From positions 1 through 6,256 of the forward strand of contig JAHJAL010000021.1 in the NCBI GenBank assembly GCA_018814055.1: a DNA stretch of 6,256 bases. Reading direction: 5' to 3'. Of this stretch, positions 1-5,988 are shown piece by piece. The notes beneath the pieces are model-generated. The model searched no databases. It saw nothing but the letters and a program-made list of their open reading frames with translations, and had not been told where the DNA came from. The DNA comes from Patescibacteria group bacterium. Its GTDB lineage: Bacteria; Patescibacteriota; JAHJAL01. The stretch's first letter is position 1; every line of letters starts with the position of its first letter. A program made the position numbers and the translations under genes.

Positions 1-12
1 AAAAAAAATATA

Positions 13-1089
13 TTGAAATTCAACAGTCGAAAGTTGAAAGTCGATGTTTCGATTATTTTTGTGACTTACAATGGCAAAGATTTTTTTGAAGATTGTATAG
101 AGTCTGTTAAATCGGATATAGGAGATAGCAAGTTGAACGTAGAGGTGATTGTGGTGGATAATGGTTCGACGGATGGGATGAGAGAATTGTCCAAGAAGAG
201 TGGGCATAAGTGGATTCGGTGGGTGTTGTCGGATAATGTAGGTTTTAGCGGGGGAAATAATAAGGGGATGAAGGTGGCAAGGGGCAAGTATTTATTTTTA
301 TTGAATGCCGATACGGTGCTCAAGAAGGGAACATTGAAGAGCTTGTATGATTATTTGGAAGAAAACAAAGAAGTGGGGGTGGTTGGGCCGCAACTTAGGT
401 TTGGAGATGGTAGTTTACAGATATCGGGTTATGATAATTATCCGGATTTGATTTCGGGGTTTTTGGAAAATACTTTGTTGGATAGGGTTTTTTATAAATT
501 GTTTCCTAATAATTTTTATCCGGGGAAATTGTTTTCCAGACATATGCATGATCAGGAGAGAGAAGTACAACATTTATTGGGGGCGGCGATGTTTTTGCGA
601 GGTGAAGTATACAGACAGACCAAGGGTTTTGATGAGCGGTTTTTTATGTTTCGAGAAGAGACTGACTGGCAGAGGCGGATTAGGCAGGAAGGTTGGAAGA
701 TTATGTATTATCCGAAGATCAAAGTAACTCATTTTGAGGGGGGTAGTACCGGCCAAGCAAGGTTTAAGAAACAATGGGCCAAAAAGTTGGATTATTATTT
801 GCCGAGTGTGTATGGATTTGAGTATAAATGGGGTGGTTGGTGGTCAAGTTGGCTTTTGATATTGATTTATTTTTTGGGGTCTATATTTACTTTATTTGTT
901 TTGCTCCCAATATTTTTGTTGAATAATATATTTGGGTGGGTTGTGTCTGGATTTTGGAAAAAAGTTAATCAGTCAGTATATGATATCGCTATTTATCATT
1001 GGGCGATAATAAAATGGCATTTCGGAAGGTGGTTTATAGGTAAAAGTGTATTTGAAGACGTGAGGGGGAAGATTGTTACAAATAAATAA
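13..1089 (+). CDS. Family 2 glycosyltransferase with C-terminal membrane tail
   Basis: Probable GT-A fold enzyme that transfers a sugar from a nucleotide-activated donor to a growing glycan at the cytoplasmic face of the membrane. Visible motifs are the N-terminal strand VSIIFVTYNG (residues 12-21), the nucleotide-binding VDNGSTDG (48-55), the metal-site region LLNADT (96-101, D100 standing in for the DXD motif), a GAAMFLRGEVY segment (190-200), the acceptor/base region FREETDWQRR (213-222) and VTHFEGGST (238-246). This order resembles WbbL/RfbF-like rhamnosyltransferases, but the sugar cannot be read from sequence. Residues about 276-312 are strongly hydrophobic, suggesting one or two membrane segments or a hairpin after the catalytic domain. 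The start is uncertain: TTG at 13 gives 358 aa, TTG at 34 is also possible, and the frame is open to the left edge, so the true start may lie outside the window. It stops 9 bases before the next gene. Confidence 0.87.
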   Translation: MKFNSRKLKVDVSIIFVTYNGKDFFEDCIESVKSDIGDSKLNVEVIVVDNGSTDGMRELSKKSGHKWIRWVLSDNVGFSGGNNKGMKVARGKYLFLLNADTVLKKGTLKSLYDYLEENKEVGVVGPQLRFGDGSLQISGYDNYPDLISGFLENTLLDRVFYKLFPNNFYPGKLFSRHMHDQEREVQHLLGAAMFLRGEVYRQTKGFDERFFMFREETDWQRRIRQEGWKIMYYPKIKVTHFEGGSTGQARFKKQWAKKLDYYLPSVYGFEYKWGGWWSSWLLILIYFLGSIFTLFVLLPIFLLNNIFGWVVSGFWKKVNQSVYDIAIYHWAIIKWHFGRWFIGKSVFEDVRGKIVTNK

Positions 1090-1098
1090 TTTTTCATT

Positions 1099-2208
1099 AT
1101 GAAAATTGGGATTGATTATAGAGAGGCGATAAACGAGAAGAAGGCGGGAAAGGGGGTGGTGGTTTATGAGTGGATGGAAGAATTCAAAAAGGTAGTGCCT
1201 GGTGAGTGGCGGGTGGATTTGCTAGTGGATGAGGATTTTGATAACAAGGGTTTTCCAGAAAATTTTTGCATAGTGATTATTGGGTGGCCGGGGCTACTTT
1301 GGCATTTACGCGTAGTCTGGGAAGTGTGGTGGAAGTATGATGCATATTTGTCACTAACTAGTTTTATCGTTCCATATTTTTCTTTTTCCAAGAAATGCGT
1401 GGTGATGGTGCATGATCTGGTAGCTTTTTTGGGTGAATTTTCTTCACAGCATAACAAGCGGGCGGTGATGATAGAAAAGGCTTTGGCAAAAACGGCTTTC
1501 AAAAATGCTGGCAAGATAATTGTGCCTTCAACATCAACCAAGGATGATTTGATATCATTGTTTGGAGTGGATGAACAAAAAGTAGCTTTGATAATGGAGG
1601 GAGTAAACAAAGTCGGGGATTTGTTGGATCTGGCGGAGATAAAGAAGAAATACGAGATTGATGGCGAATATATCTTCTTTGTATCAACCTTGGAGCCGAG
1701 GAAGAATGTAGAAAGACTGATCGGGGCATTCGGCCATTTGAAAAAGGAATATAATTGGGAAGGTAAATTGGTTGTCGCCGGTAAAAAGGGGTGGTATTTT
1801 GATGATATTTTTTATAATGTTCGGTATTTTGGTTTGGAAGATGAGGTGATTTTCCCCGGGCGGATTGGTGATATCGAGAAATTTACTTTGATCAAGGGAG
1901 CAAAATGTTTGTGTTATCCCAGTTTGTATGAAGGTTTTGGTTTACCTGTTTTGGAGGGAATGATGATGGGGGTGCCGGTAGTGACTTCCAATATTTCCAG
2001 TTTGCCGGAAGTAGCAGGGGAGGCAGCGGTATTGGTTAATCCAAAGGATATTGATAGTATAAAAGAAGGGATCTGGAAAGTATTATCAGATAAGAAGTTT
2101 GCGCAAGATTTAGTATCAAAGGGAAATGAGCAGGTGAAGAAGTTTGGTTGGAAGAAAGCAGCTATGGAATTAAAAGAATTACTAATTACAAATGAAAAAG
2201 TTGACTAG
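1099..2208 (+). CDS. Family 4 glycosyltransferase (MtfB-like)
   Basis: A 369-residue GT-B fold retaining glycosyltransferase, expected to be cytoplasmic or peripheral to the membrane. The N-terminal acceptor domain begins MKIGIDYREA and contains VHD at 104-106, typical of GT4 enzymes. The C-terminal donor domain has STLEPRKN (196-203), where R201/K202 would hold the donor phosphates, then the E-x7-E signature SLYEGFGLPVLEG (275-287, E278 and E286), followed by GVPVVTSNISSLPEV (291-305). The EPRKN form and overall length fit the mannosyltransferase B-like GT4 subgroup (family knowledge); the actual sugar is unknown. The start is ATG, 9 bases after the preceding stop, with no recognisable Shine-Dalgarno sequence in the AT-rich leader. 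The 3' end overlaps the next gene by 17 bases, supporting co-transcription. A second GT4 enzyme with the same motifs closes the operon at 4821-5942. Confidence 0.93.
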   Translation: MKIGIDYREAINEKKAGKGVVVYEWMEEFKKVVPGEWRVDLLVDEDFDNKGFPENFCIVIIGWPGLLWHLRVVWEVWWKYDAYLSLTSFIVPYFSFSKKCVVMVHDLVAFLGEFSSQHNKRAVMIEKALAKTAFKNAGKIIVPSTSTKDDLISLFGVDEQKVALIMEGVNKVGDLLDLAEIKKKYEIDGEYIFFVSTLEPRKNVERLIGAFGHLKKEYNWEGKLVVAGKKGWYFDDIFYNVRYFGLEDEVIFPGRIGDIEKFTLIKGAKCLCYPSLYEGFGLPVLEGMMMGVPVVTSNISSLPEVAGEAAVLVNPKDIDSIKEGIWKVLSDKKFAQDLVSKGNEQVKKFGWKKAAMELKELLITNEKVD

Positions 2209-3562
2209 TCGATATAGTTTGATTGTCTATGCAGCCGTTATGGCTGTCCTGTTGGGTTATGCGTATTTGTCGGCCGTGGATTTAAAATTGGGAGTGGGTT
2301 TTCTGGGGGCGGGGATTATGTTTTTGTGGTTTTGGTATGATATCCGGATTGGATTGTGGGTATTGTTGTTTTCGGTGCTTTTGGGGCAGATAGTGAGGTT
2401 TGAAATTGGCGGAGGGGGGATGTTGGTATCGGATGGAGTGATGGGAGTATTGATAGTGGTATGGATAATAAATGTGCTGGTTAGAAAAAGAGTATTCAAA
2501 TTTAATTTGTTGTGGTTGAGTTTGATAGGGTTGTGGGTAACTAGTGGCTTGATAAATGTTTGGATGAGTCAAAATTATGCTGGAGATCAGGTGGTGACTA
2601 TTTGGTTGTATTGGGTGAGGTTTGTGATGTATAGTTTGTGTTTACCGATTACCTGGAGTGTAGTAAGTTGGTATCAAGAAACGAAAAGATATTTTTGGTG
2701 GTTTATGTTGGTTGGGATTTTGTTTCTGGGGTTGGGTCTGGTGCAGTTAAAATTGGTACCGGATATTAGCTTTTTGACTAATTTTGGCTGGGATCCACAT
2801 CAGGGCAGATTATTATCAACATTTTTGGATCCCAATTTCGCCGGGGCTTTGCTAGTATTATTTTTTGCGATTAGTTATGCCAAATATTTTCAATTCAAGA
2901 GTTGGCGGGCAGAAAAATTATTTTGGGCGGTGTTGAGTGGAATATTTATAATCGGGGTGGTTTTGACATTGTCGAGAAGTGCGTTGGTGGCTGCGGGTTT
3001 CGTTTTTCTTTGGTTGTCTTTTTGGTATGACAAACGATTATTGCTGCTCGGGTTGTGTGTCGGAGTATTAACGTTGGTTAATAATCCCAGACTATCTGAA
3101 AGAGTAGTAGGAATTTTGGATATTGATGAGACGGCAATGTTACGATGGGAGTCATGGCAGGACAGTTTGGAAATTGTGCAGGATAATTTCTGGTTGGGAA
3201 TTGGATATAATGCATTGTCATTTGAGCAATTGAGGCGGGGAATTATCGAGGATTTATCTGTACATTCGGCGGGAGGGTCGGATAGTAGTTATTTGACGGT
3301 GTGGTCGACGATGGGCTGGATTGGTTTGCTGGTTTATACTTGGGTATTGGCTATTTTCGTTTCTTTGTCAAGTTGCATTTACGGGAGATTGAAAGACAGG
3401 GGTGATAAATTTTTGGTATTGGGGGTAGTGCTAGGAATCGTAGGCATATTGATTCACGCGCAATTTACCAACAGTTTGTTTTATGTACATATACTTATAC
3501 TGGTGTGGTTTTTGATGGGGTTAGTGATGGGAACAGTGAGTAAAAAAGGCGTGTTATGTTAG
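2192..3562 (+). CDS. Wzy_C-type O-antigen ligase/polymerase family membrane protein
   Basis: A 456-residue polytopic membrane protein with about 12-14 hydrophobic segments and one large external loop at about 297-366, the layout of the O-antigen ligase/polymerase superfamily. Family-like motifs are GRLLSTFLDPNFAG (205-218, compare the usual R-x-x-G-x-F-x-N-P-N), LTLSRSALVA (258-267, with R262), RWESWQDSLEI (318-328) leading to GIGYN (336-340), and the loop-end region VHSAGGSDSSYL (357-368, candidate catalytic H358) followed by TMGWIGLL (373-380). The usual His-Asn pair is not present; a HSAGGSD-S-S-Y arrangement replaces it. Such proteins join undecaprenyl-linked glycans to each other (polymerase) or to an acceptor (ligase) outside the cytoplasmic membrane; sequence alone does not separate the two. 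The ATG start lies inside the preceding gene (17-base overlap); TTG at 2201 or 2219 are alternatives. The protein is rich in Trp (25 residues by my count). Confidence 0.85.
   Translation: MKKLTSRYSLIVYAAVMAVLLGYAYLSAVDLKLGVGFLGAGIMFLWFWYDIRIGLWVLLFSVLLGQIVRFEIGGGGMLVSDGVMGVLIVVWIINVLVRKRVFKFNLLWLSLIGLWVTSGLINVWMSQNYAGDQVVTIWLYWVRFVMYSLCLPITWSVVSWYQETKRYFWWFMLVGILFLGLGLVQLKLVPDISFLTNFGWDPHQGRLLSTFLDPNFAGALLVLFFAISYAKYFQFKSWRAEKLFWAVLSGIFIIGVVLTLSRSALVAAGFVFLWLSFWYDKRLLLLGLCVGVLTLVNNPRLSERVVGILDIDETAMLRWESWQDSLEIVQDNFWLGIGYNALSFEQLRRGIIEDLSVHSAGGSDSSYLTVWSTMGWIGLLVYTWVLAIFVSLSSCIYGRLKDRGDKFLVLGVVLGIVGILIHAQFTNSLFYVHILILVWFLMGLVMGTVSKKGVLC
2290..2314 (+). other. Canonical G-quadruplex motif within the first Wzy_C gene
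   Basis: Four G runs of 3, 3, 5 and 4 bases are separated by loops of 3 (AGT), 6 (TTTTCT) and 1 (C) bases, meeting the standard G3+N1-7 pattern. It lies about 100 bases into the coding region on the coding strand, so it could fold in the mRNA as well as in the DNA. In DNA this G-biased such a motif can arise from codon bias alone, so a function is not implied. Confidence 0.6.
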
Positions 3563-4824
3563 CATGGTTGATTACAATTGGGTTTCTGCTGATAGTATTT
3601 GGGTTGGCTAAAAGAGATATAATTTGGGCAGTAGCTTTTTTGTGGTTTTTGGTGTTTTCTTACCTATCGCGGTTGGAGATCTGGGGGATACCGACAACAG
3701 CATTGGAATTGGGTATATATGTAGTGGCATGGGTTTATGTTTGGAAATTGGTCAGAGGAGAGTTGGAATTTAAGTGGAGAAATGAATATTGGTTGGCAAT
3801 AATATGGCTGATGGTGGGTATATTTAGCGCAGTAGTAGTGAGCAATGATAAAATTAGTTCACTGGGTTTGTGGAAAGGATGGTTTGTTGACCCGGTGCTG
3901 GTGTTTGTATTGGTTGTCAATAATTTGAAATACAAGGGTCAGGTAGAGTTACTGCGTTTGGGGAGTGTATTTCTAATTGGGTCTTTGGGCGCAATAGCTC
4001 TTATGCAGTATTGTCTGAATGCTGGTTTGACGGTTGATGGCCGGGTGAGTGGTTTGTTTCAATCAGCTAATTATCTAGCGATGTTGTTGTGGCCAAATTT
4101 ATTACTTGTTTTGTCTTATTTTATATATACAAAAAAATATTCATGGTGGGAGGTGGTTTTTTGGTTGATGGGATTGGGGGCTCTCTTGTTGTCTATGTCA
4201 TATGTAGGTGTAGGGTCATTAGTATTGGGAATTGTTGTTTTGTTTGTATTAAAATACTCTGTACAGTATAAATATTGGCTGTATGGTTTATTGGGGGTGA
4301 TAGTGGTTGCCGGGGGGTTTTTGTGGGGGCAAATAGGTACGGAGCGGTTTGACAGTATGATTGATTTGACACAAAGATCATCGATTACAGTGCGGTTGGA
4401 AGTATGGCAGATTTCGTGGGAAATGTTGTTGGACAATGTATGGCAGGGGGTGGGGTTGGGGAATTATGAAGAAAAATATTTAGAATACGCGCCGAAGGCA
4501 TTTGATCCGCCGATGGAATGGCGGATGCTTCATGCTCATAATTGGTGGCTGCACACTTGGATAGAGTTATCTATTTTTGGTTTTTTGGCTTTGCTCATGA
4601 TAATTTACTGGTGGGTAAATATTTTTTATTCGTTATACAAAAAAGAAAAAGAGGATTGGTTGTTGATTGGTTTGATGGTGGTGGTGATTGGTTGGTTCGT
4701 GAGTGGAGTGCTGGATACTCCGTATTATAAAAATGACCTTTCTTTTATGTTTTGGTTATTTTTTGGGATAACAGTGGTAAAATATTATTTGTCTGGGAAA
4801 AAATTGTTAAATACAAAAAAATGA
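3556..4824 (+). CDS. Second Wzy_C-type O-antigen ligase/polymerase family membrane protein
   Basis: A 422-residue polytopic protein with roughly 12-13 hydrophobic segments and a large external loop at about 259-330. Motifs in order are GRVSGLFQSANYLAMLL (162-178), LLSMSYVGVGSLVLG (211-225), TVRLEVWQISWEML (278-291) leading to GVGLGNY (298-304), and HAHNWWLHTWIELSIFG (326-342), in which H328-N329 and E337 match the classical His-Asn and Glu-x-Gly-like ending of ligases better than the upstream paralogue does. The Arg normally following Ser in the second motif is Tyr216 here. Probable role: transfer or polymerisation of a lipid-linked glycan outside the membrane. It overlaps the upstream gene by 7 bases and the downstream GT4 gene by 4 (ATGA), so translation is probably coupled on both sides. 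It is very Trp-rich (29 residues by my count). Which of the two adjacent family members is polymerase and which is ligase cannot be decided here. Confidence 0.87.
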   Translation: MLAWLITIGFLLIVFGLAKRDIIWAVAFLWFLVFSYLSRLEIWGIPTTALELGIYVVAWVYVWKLVRGELEFKWRNEYWLAIIWLMVGIFSAVVVSNDKISSLGLWKGWFVDPVLVFVLVVNNLKYKGQVELLRLGSVFLIGSLGAIALMQYCLNAGLTVDGRVSGLFQSANYLAMLLWPNLLLVLSYFIYTKKYSWWEVVFWLMGLGALLLSMSYVGVGSLVLGIVVLFVLKYSVQYKYWLYGLLGVIVVAGGFLWGQIGTERFDSMIDLTQRSSITVRLEVWQISWEMLLDNVWQGVGLGNYEEKYLEYAPKAFDPPMEWRMLHAHNWWLHTWIELSIFGFLALLMIIYWWVNIFYSLYKKEKEDWLLIGLMVVVIGWFVSGVLDTPYYKNDLSFMFWLFFGITVVKYYLSGKKLLNTKK

Positions 4825-5942
4825 GCGCTAAGATTATTATTGATGCTAGATTTATTGCCGGGGGGGATGGTTTGGCGAGATATACTTATAAACTGTTGGA
4901 ATATTTGTTGAAAATAGATCAAGAGAATGATTATAAGATTTTGGTGTATAAACAGGACGTGGGAATGATTGATTTTGATTATGGAAATTATGTGGTGGAG
5001 GGGGTTGATTTTGTACATTATTCGATGGCGGAGCAATGGGGAATGTTGAATTATTTGAATAAGCAGAAGCCGGATTTGGTGCATTTTTCTAATTTTAATC
5101 ATCCGATAATGTATCGGGGAAAATTTATTACCACGGTGCATGATATTACATTATTGTTTTATCCGGGTAACGTGCGTCGTAAGTTTATTGCTCAATATGG
5201 TTACAAAGTAGCGATGCAAAGCGCGATGAAAAACTCGACGAAGGTGATTGCGGTGACAGATTATACCAAACGGGAAATTTTGAAATATTTCGGTGGTAAG
5301 GATGAGAATGTAGAGATAATTTATGAAGCTATCAATGATAAATTTGTCAGAGAAAATAATCAGAACAAAATAGATATTGTAAAGAAAAAGTATAAGGTAA
5401 ATAAGCCGTATTTTTTGTATTTGGGTCAATGGCGGGTACATAAAAATTTGGTGAATTTGGTGAATGCTTTTGATCTGGTGAAAAGCGAAGGATTGGATAT
5501 GCAGTTGGTGATTATTGGTAAGGAGGACAGGCGATATCCGGAAGTAAGAGAAAGGATTGCAGTGTCGCCGCATCGGGATGATATTATTATAACCGGGTGG
5601 ATAGAGGATGATGAGGTGCCGGCATTGTTTACGGGTGCTAATAGTTTTGTTTTTCCAAGTTTGTATGAGGGTTTTGGATTTACTCCTTTGGAGGCGATGC
5701 AGTCCGGGGTGCCGGTAGTCTCTTCGAATGCTTCTTGCTTGCCGGAAGTATTGGGCGATGCGGTAGTGTATTTTGATCCACTGAATATTGATGATATGAA
5801 AAAAGCGATGCAAAAGATTGCCAAAGATGAAGATCTTAGGAAAGAATTGGTGAAAAAGGGTTATGGGCAGGTGGGGAAATATTCATGGGATAAGATGGCG
5901 AGGGAGACGCTTGACGTTTATAATGAGGTGTTAGGGGTGTAA
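4821..5942 (+). CDS. Family 4 glycosyltransferase closing the glycan operon
   Basis: A 373-residue GT-B fold glycosyltransferase. The start is placed at ATG 4821 (MSAKIIIDARFIAGGDGLAR), because it forms an ATGA overlap with the upstream stop and begins exactly at the conserved first strand. An in-frame ATG at 4752 would add 23 unconserved residues overlapping the upstream gene. Motifs: TTVHDIT (104-110), AVTDYTKREI (144-153), GQWRVHKN (202-209, R205 and K208 likely contacting the donor phosphates), and the E-x7-E signature SLYEGFGFTPLEAM (280-293, E283 and E291), followed by GVPVVSSNASCLPEV (296-310). It has the same MtfB-like architecture as the GT4 enzyme at 1099-2208 but is clearly diverged outside the donor-site motifs, so the two probably catalyse different additions to the same glycan. 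Donor and acceptor are not identifiable. No Shine-Dalgarno sequence precedes the start; the leader is a run of A. Confidence 0.94.
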   Translation: MSAKIIIDARFIAGGDGLARYTYKLLEYLLKIDQENDYKILVYKQDVGMIDFDYGNYVVEGVDFVHYSMAEQWGMLNYLNKQKPDLVHFSNFNHPIMYRGKFITTVHDITLLFYPGNVRRKFIAQYGYKVAMQSAMKNSTKVIAVTDYTKREILKYFGGKDENVEIIYEAINDKFVRENNQNKIDIVKKKYKVNKPYFLYLGQWRVHKNLVNLVNAFDLVKSEGLDMQLVIIGKEDRRYPEVRERIAVSPHRDDIIITGWIEDDEVPALFTGANSFVFPSLYEGFGFTPLEAMQSGVPVVSSNASCLPEVLGDAVVYFDPLNIDDMKKAMQKIAKDEDLRKELVKKGYGQVGKYSWDKMARETLDVYNEVLGV

Positions 5943-5960
5943 TAAAAAGTAATAATTATT

Positions 5961-5969
5961 TGATATAAA
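5961..5969 (+). promoter_or_regulatory. Possible extended -10 promoter element for the pyrophosphatase gene
   Basis: TGATATAAA matches the extended -10 form TGnTATAAT at all but the last base and lies in the 46-base gap before the pyrophosphatase gene. No convincing -35 box is seen 16-18 bases upstream. A start about 7 bases downstream would fall at or next to the GGAGG at 5976, leaving almost no 5' leader, which weakens the call. In such AT-rich DNA a chance match is likely. Confidence 0.22.
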
Positions 5970-5975
5970 TTTATT

Positions 5976-5980
5976 GGAGG
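5976..5980 (+). promoter_or_regulatory. Shine-Dalgarno sequence of the pyrophosphatase gene
   Basis: GGAGG lies 8 bases before ATG 5989 in an otherwise AT-rich leader. It is the only strong Shine-Dalgarno match ahead of any start in the window and supports both the start choice and a high translation rate for this gene. Confidence 0.85.
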
Positions 5981-5988
5981 TAAAAACC

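Larger units (their letters stand above)
13..5942 (+). other. Five-gene surface glycan assembly operon
   Basis: Five same-strand genes with junctions of +9, -17, -7 and -4 bases: GT2, GT4, Wzy_C, Wzy_C, GT4. The spacing supports one transcript, and the families belong to one process: building a lipid-linked glycan and polymerising or transferring it. The operon probably begins left of the window, since the reading frame of the first gene is open to the edge and no promoter is visible. Initiating transferase, flippase and sugar-nucleotide enzymes are not present here. The end product (capsule-like polysaccharide, glycolipid or glycoprotein) cannot be told. Confidence 0.75.

Noticed and set aside
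25..45. Three imperfect tandem 7-mers (AGTCGAA, AGTTGAA, AGTCGAT)
   Set aside because: This is a very short imperfect repeat in the variable N-terminal codons of the GT2 gene. It could have arisen by slippage and shows no sign of function.
1164..1610. Minus-strand open frame of 148 codons
   Set aside because: It is opposite the first GT4 gene, has low-complexity Ser/Thr-rich content and no motif, so it is a shadow of the real gene.
4089..4271. Plus-strand small open frame of 60 codons
   Set aside because: It lies inside the second Wzy_C gene in another frame, with no ribosome binding site and no independent coding signal.
4752..4820. Upstream extension of the last GT4 gene to ATG 4752
   Set aside because: The extra 23 residues overlap the end of the second Wzy_C gene and show no GT4 similarity. 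ATG 4821 gives the standard ATGA overlap and begins at the conserved first strand.
4822..4824. Recoding of UGA as glycine, as in some candidate phyla
   Set aside because: UGA here ends the second Wzy_C gene exactly at the start of the next gene, and no UGA lies inside any of the six genes, so UGA acts as a normal stop.
5151..5813. Long minus-strand open frame (220 codons)
   Set aside because: It lies wholly opposite a clear GT4 gene, and its translation is a His/Ile/Arg-rich string with no domain logic. It exists because the coding strand is poor in bases that would make reverse-strand stops.
5919..5924. Perfect TATAAT hexamer near the end of the last GT4 gene
   Set aside because: It falls in Val-Tyr-Asn codons and has no -35-like element at 16-18 bases upstream. 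A chance match in AT-rich coding DNA is more likely.
5951..5974. Two 10-base perfect palindromes (AATAATTATT and ATAAATTTAT) as a terminator
   Set aside because: Both are purely A/T with no loop and no following T tract, so they would not make a stable intrinsic terminator.
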